A stretch of 64,000 bases of DNA from Adiantum capillus-veneris (GCA_014529385.2 CM043954.1:96677247-96741246); one strand, 5' to 3'. Positions 22,892 through 33,984 are shown, numbered from the stretch's first letter. Notes: a model not told the origin generated them from the letters alone. A program made the numbers and translations.

Positions 22892-23854
22892 AATGATGTG
22901 ATGCGGGTACCTGCTGACTCTTGTGCATGGAAGCACATAGAGAAAAATTGGCCTACATTTAAGGATGAGCCTCGATGTATCCACTTTGATCTGGCAATGG
23001 ACGGAGTAAACCCATTTGGATTACGGAATTTGTCATGGAGCACGTAAATTTTCACAACTTCCTTTTCGAGCTCCACATGATCACATTACTTCAGTAACTT
23101 TAAGTTTGTTTCACTTTTGTGGCTGTAGTATCACAAATATGGAGCTTTTTGGTCGCATGGGAGACACTTTGGAGTGCAACAAATAGACAAACAAAGGGTC
23201 ACCTTCGACAGTGGTATTAGGACAAGCTTTGTCCAAGAAAGTAGGAGTAGTGCCAGGGATGAGAACACAGAGACTGGCCAACTTGAATACTTTGGCTACA
23301 TCCAAGACATCTTGAAGATTAGATTTAGAAAGTTTGATATTTTTATCTTTAATGTCAAGTGGTTCAAAGTTATTACCAGCGACCCTAATGCAACTGTGCG
23401 CAAAGATAATAGTGGATTGATTCAAGTGAACTCTAGGTGGGTGTGGACAGATGTGCAGGATACGTTCGTATTTCTGCAGCATTGTGAACAAGTTGTGTTC
23501 ACACTAGATCCACTACGGAGAGAAACTGATGAAAAAGATATGTCTAAATTGCATTGGCTCTATGTTGTTCAAGTTGCTCCACGGAGCAAGAAATTGTGTG
23601 AAGGATTGAAAGTTGAGGTCGAAGAGCTTCATGAACAAAGTGTAGGGCCGACGGATGATGTAAGTTTGGGTTTTGAGTTGGAGGTCAGTGGTGAGCAGAT
23701 GTCTGAACCTAGAAATGAGCTTTCAAATACTGAAGTTGATGCGGAGAGCGAAGTTGAGTTTGATGACAAAGATGCAGAAGTACAGATTGAGATAGACATC
23801 TTTGGTGCATCAGCTCTCATAGAAGATGATAGATTGACTAATGATTTTTTCTAG
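22892..23854 (+). pseudogene. CACTA transposase, continuation after copia, with internal deletion
   Basis: The frame resumes with DVMRVPADSCAWKHIEKNWP and ..IHFDLAMDGVNPFG (22895-23030), exactly the part of Tnp2 that follows the segment ending at 17679. It then stops near 23045. From about 23120 it resumes near the protein's other end: SHGRHFGVQQIDKQRVTFDSGI, then a DUF4216-like domain (23270-23600: YFGYIQDILKIRF, FIFNVKWFKV, VFLQHCEQVVFTLD, WLYVVQVAPR) and an acidic tail to TAG at 23852-23854. The catalytic middle of the family (several hundred residues) is missing, so this is an internal-deletion derivative as well as an interrupted gene. Confidence 0.85.
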
Positions 23855-24005
23855 GAACTCTTTTGTAAATCTCTTTTTATTAGTCTACAATACTGGATAG
23901 ATTCATTGAGTTGTGTTGCAGCTTCGTTTTTTTGTTATTTGTAGTATGTAAGCGTTTATTTTTAAACTAACACATTGTAACTGTGTTATTTGTGTATCTG
24001 TAGAC

Positions 24006-25112
24006 ATGGTCAATGACAACGATACATATTCTCCTAGTTTCAGTTTTCTTGTTACTCCGGACGGCATGTCACCCGAGCAGATGGGCTCCTTTTTTACACA
24101 GTTCACCAAAGCAGATTAGTTACGCATAGAACCTTTGGGCAACTGGTTCCTCTAGACCCACTATGGCCGCCCCTACACCTAGGACTCGTGTGCCCCCTAC
24201 ATCGATCGGCCCCATACCTCAGTCGAGTGTGTCCCCTACACCGATGGTTGGTTCGTCTTCGATACAAGGTAGGCATCATTCTAGAGGTGGTGGTTGTTGT
24301 GGTAGCAGTTCTAGCAAAGCCTCCACACCACCGAGAGAGTGTCCACCACTCTCTTTAGTAGATAGCTCACTGGTTGGCACACCGTGTACACCTTGGGGAT
24401 TACACGAGCATGATCCTAGCAAGGTGTACAAGCGCATGGATGGGGCTGTTGTGGCGGATAGGATAGAAAAGGCCATGCAACAGAGGATTTGATAGCTTTG
24501 TACAACTCAATTTAGCCACTCTGTGATATCATGGAGACCTCGGATAATCGAGATGATGAAAGAAAGAATTACATCGTCAAGGCCATTCACAGAGAGTACA
24601 GGCCGACAGAGGGGTACAATCCAGTTTTGAATGACTGGATTTTGAGTGTGGCGATAGACACAATGTCACACCAGTCGGTCAGATGCGAGAGACAAGTACA
24701 CGTACATGGAGGGCAGTCCAGATCCGGCATGGTTGGACGCAGAGGAGTGGACGGGGATTTCACGAGAGACACAAGACAGTCCTTAGAGATTTCAGCAGCA
24801 GAGAGATGCAGCCAGAGCACGTTTGGAGTCTGCTAGAGCGTCACATCTTGGGAGTGGAGGCTACGACCACATTGGCATGAGTTTGTAAGTATTATACGTA
24901 TGCTTTAAATCATAAAAAATGCATGTGTTATTTGAAGATTTATATAATGATTAAACCATAATTTTGTAGGAAGTTGCCGTGAAGCGCCCTCTGACACGTT
25001 GAGAGAAGAAGTATGGGTACAAGCATGGAATTGTGGCTCTTTTGACCCAGTTGCTGCTGCAGGAGGAGGGAGAGGCCGTCAAGTGGGAGACATTACCATG
25101 AGGGTGACATCC
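24006..25112 (+). pseudogene. CACTA accessory ORF (TnpA / Transposase_24-like)
   Basis: Downstream of the transposase, a P/S/T-rich opening (24006-24119, then 24163-24300, rich in TP and SS) leads into PWGLHEHDPSKVYKRMDG (about 24390). After a shift come YIVKAIHREYRPTEGYNPVLNDWIL (24565-24650) and then RARLESARASHLGSGGYDHIGMSL (24810-24885), the G-S-G-G-Y motif of the second ORF of plant CACTA elements. The sequence runs out through PLTR*EKKYGYKHG..LLLQEEGEAVKWETLP at 25112. Family proteins bind subterminal repeats. At least three frame changes and a stop are present; some may be introns. Confidence 0.6.
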
Positions 25113-25279
25113 TCCAGATCTGTTTTTTTCTTTTGTAGATGTAGTCTTCTTGATACAGTTGTACTCATTCACTGTATACATGTACAGTTTCACACTTATG
25201 TTTATGGTTTTACATTCTGTTTACAATTACGATTGTGGTATGACAATCAGGTTATGTTATGATTTTGCAATTATAGTAT

Positions 25280-25990
25280 CGCAAAGAGATTATGGTTATG
25301 GTATGGCACAGAGGTTATGGTTATGGTTTGGCAATGATGGTATGGTTATGGTTTGGCAACCATGGTATGGTTATGGTTTGGGAATCATGTTATGGTTATG
25401 GTTTGGCAATTAGTTTATGGTTTTGCAATTATGATTGTGGTATAACAATCAGGTTATGGTTATGGTTATGGTTTTGCAAATATGGTATGGTACAAAGGTT
25501 ATGGTTATGGTTTGGCAATCATGTTATGGTTATAATTATGGTTTGGCAATCAGGTTATGGTTATGGTTATGGTATGGCAATCAGGTTATGGTTATGGTTT
25601 TGCAATGATGGTATGGTTGTTATGGTTATGCTATGACAAGCAGGTTATGGTTATGGTTATGGTATGACAAGCAAGTTATGGTTATGGTTATGGTTTTGCA
25701 AATATGGTATGGTACAAAGGTTATGGTTATGGTTTGGCAATCATGTTATGGTTATAATTATGGTTTGGCAATCAGGTTATGGTTATGGTTATGGTATGGC
25801 AATCAGGTTATGGTTATGGTTTTGCAATGATGGTATGGTTGTTATGGTTATGCTATGACAAGCAGGTTATGGTTATGGTTATGGTATGACAAGCAAGTTA
25901 TGGTTATGGTTATGGTTTTGCAATGATGGTATGGCTGTTATGGTTATTATATGACAAGCAGGTTATGGTTATGGTATGGCAAGTGGGTTA
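25280..25990. repeat. TATGGT-rich minisatellite with ~222-bp higher-order unit
   Basis: About 700 bp built from GGTTATGGTTATGG with interspersed TTTGCAAT, TTGGCAATCA and ATGACAAGCA words. A long block starting GGCAATCATGTTATGG at about 25514 repeats at about 25736, giving a higher-order period near 222 bp with almost no differences. ORFs reading MVMVWQ.. or LWLWF.. are repeat artefacts. It lies in the 3' non-coding part of the CACTA element. Confidence 0.9.
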
Positions 25991-26234
25991 TATTTCTGGT
26001 TTTGCGGTTTTCAAGTCGATGTTATGGTTATTCTTTTGAGAACTTGTCATGATTAAACTTTTGATTTTGTGGTTTTGCTCTTCTTACAATTTTGCTAACT
26101 TGTATACACTTGCTCTTTAGCATCAAACTGTAGGTGGAGTGCGGTTGCTTGTGCACTCTTCCTCTGGACATAGAGGGTTGTTTTCTGCTGGTAGCATTAG
26201 TTTTCAGCTCTCTCTATCCAAAATAAAATTTACA

Positions 26235-26460
26235 GGTTTTGCCGTCGGTGCACGAATCCGTATACATGCTACAATAAGCCTTAGTATAGGCGTCAGTATA
26301 GCAAAATTACATATCAACGTGTATTTCGACATACTTTTTATTGTATACTCCGACGATTATAATATCGGTGCATATATTGACCACACAATACCGACGGCTA
26401 TTTCGGTGCTTATTCCAACACATTTTACTTTTAAAACAAGCTTTGTGTCATCAATATCCG
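26235..26460. repeat. CACTA right subterminal repeats
   Basis: TCGGTGCACGAATCCGTATAC, TAGGCGTCAGTATA, TATCGGTGCATATAT, CGACGGCTATTTCGGTGCTTAT and similar words mirror those at 13535-13740. Confidence 0.65.
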
Positions 26461-26461
26461 T

Positions 26462-26489
26462 GTTAATTTTTGCACGACGTGTTGTAGTG
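26462..26489 (-). repeat. CACTA right terminal inverted repeat
   Basis: Ends ACGTGTTGTAGTG; reversed it reads CACTACAACACGTCG, matching the left end over the first eight bases and in part beyond. Confidence 0.8.
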
Positions 26490-27880
26490 ACATGACCCCC
26501 TTTTTAATGCTTGTATGGTTTTCAATCTAAAAAATATATCATACCCCTAACCTATTATACAAGATTTGAGCTCACTTGACCTTGTACAACAAGACAAATC
26601 AAAGAGATAAACCTTCTACCAAAATATATAGATAAATCCAATTTTTTTTCACAAAGGCATTGTTTCCAAAAAGAAACAAAACCATTGTTTAAAAAATCAT
26701 GTACTGAAGTAGGAAATAAATAACGTACACCTGATACAAATTGGTGCTATTATTTTTTGTATCTACACAACTATTTGTCACAAGCTAGACCATAGGGATT
26801 TTGCTCACTTTGATAGACGTTTTTATGAGACATTGCAGTCCACTTCCTCCCCCCATCCCCCTCTTTCTAAGTTTAACCACCCTCTTCCTCATTTTTAAGT
26901 TTAAGCGGGTAATTATTTGGGGGCTATCCCTAACTTATACGCTTATGTATCCTTTCAAAAAACACCCCTCCTTTGCACTTATGTAGTACGATAAGTTTTC
27001 TATGGTCGATCTCTCAGAGTGTATTTATAAAGAAGAAAAGGTCGAGCAAAGGGATTGCAACATGGAGAGGAAGGAAGACCCACTATTTGGAACTAGGAAT
27101 CAAAAGCAGCCTTTTAGTTTGATAAATAACATAAATTTGGGTCATCTTATCTGCCATGGTATAGAGTGCCTAGTATGTATACACCAAGATAGAGAACTTT
27201 TACATGCACTATACCCGGCATTATAGTAAGCACGGAACACCGCATTCCGTATGGATTTAGACATAAAAGGGCCATTATCGATTTGTATGGGGACAATAGT
27301 GAGCACAACATATGGAGGCTTGGAAACACTTTGGCTGTTTGCGTGTATTTGAAAAGGTGGGGATGGGGATGAAGGAAATTAGGGTGGCAAATTAGGGATG
27401 CTGAGTGGCAAATTAGGAAACTGATTGTAAACTCCCTCCTCCCAAAAATTATCCATATTCCCACTTTGTAAGCCATATGACTGATTTCATTCCATGTGAA
27501 TCCTCTTTTGCAAAATCATTAGAATTGAATTAAAAAATAGTTAGAAATGAAAAGGCTTTTGAAAGACTTGCAGCTTCACTGACATTATAGTTTTTTGAAA
27601 GTACATCTTCTCGTTAGACAATGGGCATAGAAGTCCTTGGGGCTTTGTGTTTCCTTTAGAAGTCAATGAGTTGCATGTGCCTTATATAAGTTATAATTTT
27701 GAAGCTGTGGAGAAAGAGTGGAAGTTGACCTCTCATATTAAACAATCTCTAAAGTGCCATTGGGACTGTAGTAGATTAAGGTATTCTTTGTTGAGATGAG
27801 CCCAGCGCAGCACCGGTTTTCATTTATAAGGTCTGTTTGTAGATCCAAGAGCATGTGCCATAGATGTACTTAATTTGGAG
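26490..27880. other. No gene recognised
   Basis: AT-rich spacer with only short ORFs (61-109 codons) lacking recognisable motifs. I see no terminal repeats or zinc-knuckle, RT or transposase words. Confidence 0.35.
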
Positions 27881-27884
27881 AGCC

Positions 27885-28080
27885 ATGGATTATGGCACTA
27901 TGCTAGCCTCAGCACTGAAGGGCACAGGAGGAAAGAGATGGGATCCGTGGTGGGGGTCCAAAGGGGGAATCTCGAGACAAATGGATGGCGGAAAAAATGG
28001 GCGCCATAGGCACAGGGACTCGAACCTAGGCCACCAGCATGAGAGCCCAATGCACTAACCGCTACGCCTGCGACGGCCAT
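27885..28080 (-). mobile_element. tRNA-derived SINE, minus strand
   Basis: On the minus strand an A-box-like GGCGTAGCGGTTAGTGC (28051-28068) is followed about 25 bases later by a perfect B box, GGTTCGAGTCC (28016-28026). That is the split RNA polymerase III promoter of a tRNA-derived SINE. The sequence between does not fold as a complete tRNA. The body runs on to a tail reading GTGCCCTTCAGTGCTGAGGCTAGCATAG near 27890. The same tail words occur in the opposite orientation at about 28256-28285. Confidence 0.7.
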
Positions 28081-28733
28081 GTGAACATGTGGCCAAACCA
28101 TAAATCATAAAAAAACTTGGACAGGCTCGCCGCCTGTCCAAGTTTACTATATTTTGTCCTAGTTTACTCCCGAAATCAACGGTTGCGCACGCTTTGATGC
28201 CCCCGTCCTAGTTTCGTTGCCGTAGATCCCAACGTTGGAGCTTCATTAAACCTCCCGTACCCTTTAGTGCTGAGGCTATGCTAGTGTGCATGCAAATAAA
28301 CTAAACCCAATTTAGTTGTTTCAAAGGGACTTTAATTATGTAGCTCCCCACAACTTGAACTTGCAGTTTGCTTGTATTCAAACCAAATTTCTTAGTGCAA
28401 TATGGCAACATGTGAACATGTGGCCAAACCATAAATCATAAATAAACTTGGACAGGCTCGTCGCTTGTCCAAGTTTACTATATTTTGTCCTAGTTTACTC
28501 CCGAAATCAACGGCTACACGCGCCTTGATCCCCCCATCCTACTTTCGCTGCCGTAGATTCCAACGTTGGAGCTTCATTAAATCTCCCGTGCCCTTTAGTG
28601 CTGAGGCTATGCTAGTGTGCATGCAAATAAACTAAACCCAATTTATTTGTTTCAAGGGACTTTAATTATGTAGCTCCCCACAACTTGAACTTGCAGTTTG
28701 CTTGTATTCAAACCAAATTTCTTAGTGCAATAC
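28079..28733 (+). repeat. 331-bp tandem duplication with hairpin and SINE-like 3' tail
   Basis: Copy one (about 28079-28404) and copy two (about 28410-28733) align end to end and differ at perhaps one base in twenty. Each begins with GTGAACATGTGGCC and holds a hairpin (AAACTTGGACAGGC, five-base loop, reverse complement). Each then holds a segment ending in GTGCTGAGGCTATGCTAGTG that matches, inverted, the tail of the neighbouring SINE. In copy two one stem base has changed, making a G-T pair. Confidence 0.85.
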
Positions 28734-28739
28734 TTATTT

Positions 28740-30000
28740 TTGCCATACTCACCGTTGTGAGTGGATGTGCTATAATTACCCATAAAGGAATGTACAATTG
28801 CCTCAAGCACGTTAGGTGCCTTGAGGGTCACACCACATGTGTCAGAGCTATAGAGTCCCCAACATCCAAGAGATACTTAGATAATTACATTTTGTGGACT
28901 AGTTGATATCAAAACCGTGATGGCTTTGTTTGATTGAGTCCGCTCTTCGGAGTTCTTACATATCTTAAAAAACAACCACTTGATGACCGGTTTCAAAGAG
29001 ATTGTTCAAGAATTCCTTAGTGCATAATGTATGTTGGAGTACTAGAGAGACCATGTTTTGTCCATCAAGACATAGATATGGGATGAAACATCAACAACAC
29101 TAAGTGATACACCCTCTTTCGGCTTGAATACAAGAGGATTGATGGCCCCGATAGGGAACAAGAATCTTAGGTTGGATACCATCAAAACTATATGATGTTG
29201 CAAGCAATAGCTGGCTTCACAACCTTCCCCTCCCCTCTCACATGCATTAGCTAGCCTACTTGTACTCATGCTTGTAGGGCTTATTGGGGATCACACATTT
29301 CATCTAGCTAAACCTAGAAGGGCTTCTATCCAAGTTTAGGTTTTGGCCATGTTTTGTCCTTGAACAAATCTAGGCAATTTGGGTTCAACTAGCACACCGC
29401 CCAAAGCTTCGTCCTCTCTAGGACCAAGGTGTCAATTAGTTTTATGGAAAGCTTTGTGCTCTCTATGTGAAATTTAATCAGATGGATGATTACATCATAA
29501 GTCCATGCAAATACAATAATGATGTGTTTTTTCCTTAACCCTAATTTTGTTGTATGTTTTGTAGATATTTCCCCAACCTTTAGTGTATCTTTTTTTATCG
29601 ACTAAAATCACAAAATCCCGACTAGATTTCAAGATCACCTTGAAGAAAACCGGACAAACTTTATACATTTTAGTGTAAACACTGGAAAATAACCGGACAA
29701 ACTTTATACATTTTAGTGTTATTTCAGGCCCAATAACCTGGAGGACTTTAATGTCCTTTTTCTCACTAGCTGGCCAAAAAGTTTTCTAATACTTCCTTTG
29801 TCAATGCAAAGCTTCCTTTTGTAGATACTTCTTTTTTCCATGCAAAGATTCTTTTGTCCCCCTATCTTGGGAAAAATTTGACCTTCTAGCAACGTAACAA
29901 GGCTTTGGAACTTAGACTTTCATGCTAGCGTTGAACATTCCCAATTTCCCAGGCTCCAACACTTTCACGTGCCTTGCGAAGATTTGGTTGCATGTTTCTT
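28740..30000. other. No gene recognised; short direct repeat at 29648-29719
   Basis: Only short ORFs without recognisable domains. AACCGGACAAACTTTATAC.. (29 bp) is repeated exactly at 29648 and 29691, 43 bp apart, a small local duplication. Confidence 0.4.
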
Positions 30001-30109
30001 TTTTTTTTTCCTTTTTGCAAAACTCACAAGGATTGTCCGAACCACCTAGCAAAGAAAATATGCAAATGGGTCCATAAAACTTTGAAAATAAGATTCTTCA
30101 AGAATGAGG
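30001..30109 (-). repeat. LINE 3'-tail-like fragment, minus strand
   Basis: A poly-T run followed by TTTTTGCAAAACTCACAAGGATTGT resembles the inverted 3' ends of LINE fragments at 35265, 38205 and 43590. Only about 60 bp is comparable, and it is cut by the chromovirus LTR at 30110. Confidence 0.45.
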
Positions 30110-30518
30110 TGTGACGCTCTCGTTCGGGGCATCGCGGAAAAGGGGCCGCGTCGGCTCACCTGCGTTGCAAACGGGACCTGCAGGCAAGCAAACGCATACA
30201 CAAGAACGTAACTTGAAAACTGAACGCAAGAGGGACACGAGAGTGAGGGACGCGAACGAATGATCAATATCATAAGAAAGTGCCGAATATAAGGGACGCA
30301 AGGAATCACATAAAAACGGGGCTCGCAAGTTGGGAAAAGTGGCACATACTTCTCTTATATACACCCCCGGGTTGAGAGAGCTTGACGCCCATGTCAAGCC
30401 GGGGTTTTGAGAGGTGCCGATACAAAAGTTGATACCGAGGTTTTGGGGCGAATATTTACAAGGGGGGGAGTGAAGTGTTGCCAAAAATGTCTAGCTACCT
30501 AGGGTGATGCTAGTTACA
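30110..30518 (-). repeat. Chromovirus 3' LTR
   Basis: Minus strand TGTAACTAGC .. GAGCGTCACA, about 409 bp, starting 16 bp after the pol stop. It contains a TATA box (GTATATAAGAG, about 30352-30363). The tract before it on the minus strand is C-rich rather than the purine-rich primer usual here, which is odd. No second LTR is available to confirm the ends. Confidence 0.6.
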
Positions 30519-30533
30519 AGTGGGGGGGGAGGA

Positions 30534-33500
30534 CTACTCTATGTTGTTGGCATGTAGTGTGTTGTCCTCCTCTTCAGTGGGCATATTGTAGAAGCGCACC
30601 ACAAGGGGTCTTCCGAGTCGAAGCATGATTTCTTCAGGTACCCAAGTGCATTCCGTCATGGGGCGATTGTGCCATTTGACATAGAAGACTTGTCCCCGGT
30701 GCCCAAAACGCGACTTTAGGATGGCCTCCGGTTCATGTGGCTGGCCATCCTTTACATATTCGGGGAGGCTTCTACCATAGGTGTTATCCGGCACAAACCT
30801 TTTGAGTAGACTTACATGGAAGGCGTTGTGGATGGTGATGTGTGATGGGAGATCCAGCTTGTAGGTGATGTCGTTGTAGGACTTGAGCACTTTGTATGGC
30901 CCATAGTAGCGGTGGTTGAACTTCGGGGAGAGGCCTTGAGGGAGGTTGATATTCTGGGAGTTGACGAGGACTAAGTCACCTTCTTGGAAGAGTTCGGCAG
31001 GCCTTCGCTTTTGGTTGGCGTATTTGGCGATGCGTACCTTGCTTTGCTCGAGACTCTTCTTTGCACTTTGCATGCGGGTTTGCCATTGTTGAAGAAACTC
31101 TTCACATTCCAGATCTTGGGCATGCACATCGCCGGTTGCCAGTGCAAGAGGTGTGATGACTTCTTTACCTGTGGAGAGCTCGAAGGGGGTGTAGCCAGTG
31201 CTGCTATGGATGGAGTTGTTGTAGTGGAATTCCAGGACGTCCATGTATTCGTACCAGTCCTTCTGATCTGCCTTGACGTAGCTGCGGATGTAGTCTTCAA
31301 TGCCTTGGTTGACTCTTTCAATTTGACCATCGGTTTCTGGGTGGTAGGCGGAGGAGAAGCGTAGCTGGGTGCCTAGTAGCTTGAAGAGCTCGCGCCAGAG
31401 GTCGTTGAGGAAGCGGGAGTCGCGATCAGAAACTATGGCTAGGGGGAGGCCGTGGTATTTGAAGACTTTGGCGAAGAAGTGTTTGGCAACTTGGTAGGCG
31501 GTGACGGGAGGCTTTGCAGGTATGAAGTGGGCTTGCTTGGTGAAGTAGTCGACGACCACCATGATGGTAGTGTGGCCATGGGAGGGGGGAGGTCGACGAT
31601 GAAGTCCATACTTACCATGTCCCAAGGCCGGGAGGGTGTTGGCATGGGGTGGAGGAGGCTGGCAGGCTTGACTCTTTGAGCTTTGACCAGTTGACAGGCT
31701 GGGCAGGTGCGCACGTAGTCGATTACGTCGTCCTTCATTTTGGGCCTCATGTAATGTTGGTGGAGTTTGTCATAAGATCTTTTCTGGCCACCATGTCCAG
31801 CTAGCTTGCAGTCATGCGCTTCCCACATGAGATCTTTCTTGAGCTCTGGGTCATTGGGGATGTAGATTTTTCCATGCGCGTAGAAGAGGTTATCTCTAAC
31901 TTCGAATAGACCCAGGGCAGCTTTACCAGAGATGTGGTCGTTGAGCATGCGGAGTACAGTGGGATCAGCTTTTTGGGCGTCGAGGATGCGTTGGCGTAGA
32001 GTGCTGGTTGCTGTGGAGATGGCTGTGAGGATGGGCATTCGACTGAGGGCATCGGGCATGACATTTGTGGTACCCGGTTTGTGGATGATCTCGATGTCAT
32101 ATTCTGCCAGTGTATCCTGCCACCGGGCTTGCTTGGGGGTTATTTTGGGTTGTGTTTGGAAGTACTTGAGGGATATGTTATCTGTGTATACCTTGGTGTG
32201 TTTATCTTGGACATAGTGTCGCCACTTTTGGAGGCAGTGAACGACATCGAGCATTTCCTTCTCATGGGTGGTCCATCTTGTCTCAACATTTGTGAACTTG
32301 TGGGACTCGTAGGCGATGGGTTGATTCTCTTGCATGAGGACTCCACCAATGGTACCATCGGATGCATCAGTGTGGACTTCAAACGGTTTGGTGAAGTCGG
32401 GTAGTCGGAGGACGGGGGTACTACACATGGCTATCTTCAGGTTCTCAAAGGCTTCTTCTTCTTTAGAGGTCCACTGAAAGGGTTTGTGGCCTTTGGTTAT
32501 CTCCGTGAGTGGTGCAGCGATCTTGCTGAAGTCGTGGATGAAGCGACGTGTGTAATGACAGAAGCCCACAAACTCTCGGACTTCTTTGATGGATGTCGGG
32601 GGAGCCCACTTGATGACAGCGTCGACTTTCTTGGGATCCACCATAATACCTTCTGACGTAACGATGAAGCCAAGGAACTCGATTTTCTGGACAACAAACT
32701 CACACTTCTCTAGCTTGGCATACAACTGGTGTTCGCGGAGGCGTTGGAGGACTACGGCGACATGCTTCTGGTGCTCTTCTAAAGTCTTGTTGTAGATGAG
32801 TAGGTCCTCAATGTAAGTAATGAGGAAATCATCTATCATGTCGCGGAAACTGTCATGGATTATTTTGTAGAAAGTGCCAGGACCGCCGGTGAGACCGAAC
32901 CCCAGGACCATCCATTCCCAGGAGCCGTAGCGTGTGCGGAAGGCGATCTTCGGGATGTCTTTAGAGGCGATGCGGACTTGGTGATAGCCTGAGCGGAGGT
33001 CGATGCGAGTGAAGTATTGGGCACCCTGTAGTCTGTCCATAAGATCTTCCATGAGGGGGACTGGGTACCTGTTCTTGATAGTTATCTTGTTGAGGGCCTG
33101 ATAATCCACGCATAGTCGCATTGAACCGTCTTTCTTCTTGACAAACAGGACTGGGGCCCCAAAAGGAAAGCTGCTGGGCCGGATGAAACCTTGATCCTCC
33201 AATTCCTGGAGTTGCTTCTTGAGCTCGGTGTCGTTCATGCGATAGGGGGCCTTCGCCGGGGGTGTGCTTCCTGGGATGAGATCAATTTCATGTTGAATTT
33301 GACGGGGAGGGGGTAGGCCGGGGGGAAGTTCTGGAGGCATGACATCCTTGTACTTCTGGAGGATGGGGGTAAGTGAGGGGTCACCCACTTTGGCCTGCTC
33401 GATGGTGATGGAGTTGAGCCTTGCTGTGGGCTGCTCCTTTGCTTGCATGATGCAGAGGTGAACCTGAGCTCCTTTCTTGAGAGCCCGCTCTGCTTGCTTT

Positions 33501-33960
33501 GCACTCATGAGATTGAGTTTGGGGGGCGAGTGCTCTGGGACTTTCTGTTTGCCTTTCATCGCTGCTAACTGAGCAGGGTCTTGGCGGTTGATGGGAGGGG
33601 GGTTGGTTTGAAGATGTGCCTGACGGGTGACAGCTTGCTTTGTTGTGAGCCTGGCGCCTTGTACTGTCACTGCTTTGCCATGATTATTCAGCAGTAATTG
33701 ATCCACCTTCATGCCTAGGAGTGCAATGAGATACTTATCGTTGAAGGAGAGACCAATAATTGCCTCGAAGTCGTCCATTGGGACCACTATGAAATCAAGT
33801 CGGCATGTGAATTCGCCCATCTCAATCCTGACTTGACGAGCTGCCTTGACATTGTTATCCTTTCCTTGGAGAAACTTGACTGTCGTTTCATTGACGGTGG
33901 TGAGACGTAGGCCCTCTAGGGGTGGATGTAGCTCACAAGCAAAGATTCTTATTGTTTATG
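30534..33960 (-). pseudogene. Chromovirus pol: protease end, RT, RNase H, integrase, chromodomain; one frameshift
   Basis: Open from about 33950. Protease C-half: VVPMDDFEAIIGLSF. Linker to about 33330. RT: PYRMNDTELKKQLQELEDQGFIRPS, KKKDGSMRLCVDYQALNKIT, IDLRSGYHQVRI. The catalytic box reads TYIEDLLIY, with Glu (codon complement of 32807-32809) in place of the first invariant Asp. RNase H: HTDASDGTIGGVL, KEMLDVVHCL, YTDNISLKYF, DALSRMP. Integrase zinc segment: H..H..CPACQ (about 31760-31690). A one-base shift in a C-run (31581-31591 on plus) moves the frame to the 363-codon part: VVDYFTKQAHFIP, VSDRDSRF, HPETDGQIERVN, so the DDE core is complete. At the end is a chromodomain (FYVKWHNRPMTECTWVPEE). 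Stop at 30534. Confidence 0.92.
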
Positions 33961-33984
33961 GAGAAAATAAGGAGTAATATGTGA

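Larger units (their letters stand above)
13506..26489 (+). mobile_element. CACTA (En/Spm) DNA transposon with nested copia insertion
   Basis: The left end reads CACTACAAGAGCTCGC and the right end, reversed, CACTACAACACGTCGT. The flanking triplets are ATA and ACA, consistent with a 3-bp target duplication carrying one change. Inside, in order: subterminal repeats, tandem repeats, a Tnp2-type transposase on the plus strand, an accessory ORF, a TATGGT minisatellite, and subterminal repeats again. A copia element of 5.2 kb interrupts the transposase, so the CACTA alone is about 7.8 kb. The transposase has many stops and lacks its middle, so the copy is dead but could still be moved in trans if its ends are intact. 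Confidence 0.85.
30110..33960 (-). mobile_element. Ty3/gypsy chromovirus, minus strand, 5' truncated
   Basis: A 3' LTR (30110-30518) precedes, in plus coordinates, a pol with a chromodomain. The element ends abruptly near 33960 inside the protease, where a plus-strand LINE fragment begins. Gag, the protease active site, primer site and 5' LTR are missing. The coding part is one of the best preserved in the window. Confidence 0.85.

Noticed and set aside
17675-22896. Exact 5-bp target duplication of the copia element
   Set aside because: Flanks AATAC and AATGA agree at only three positions; reported as a worn duplication supported by reading-frame continuity, not as an exact match.
25150-25858. 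Plus-strand ORFs reading MVMVWQ / LWLWFCN repeats
   Set aside because: Artefacts of the TATGGT minisatellite, open only because the repeat lacks stops in those frames.
28016-28068. tRNA gene on the minus strand
   Set aside because: A and B boxes are present but the acceptor and anticodon arms do not pair and the sequence continues into a SINE body.
30984-31364. 126-codon plus-strand ORF and others over 30.9-33.5 kb
   Set aside because: Antisense or alternate-frame shadows of the chromovirus pol.
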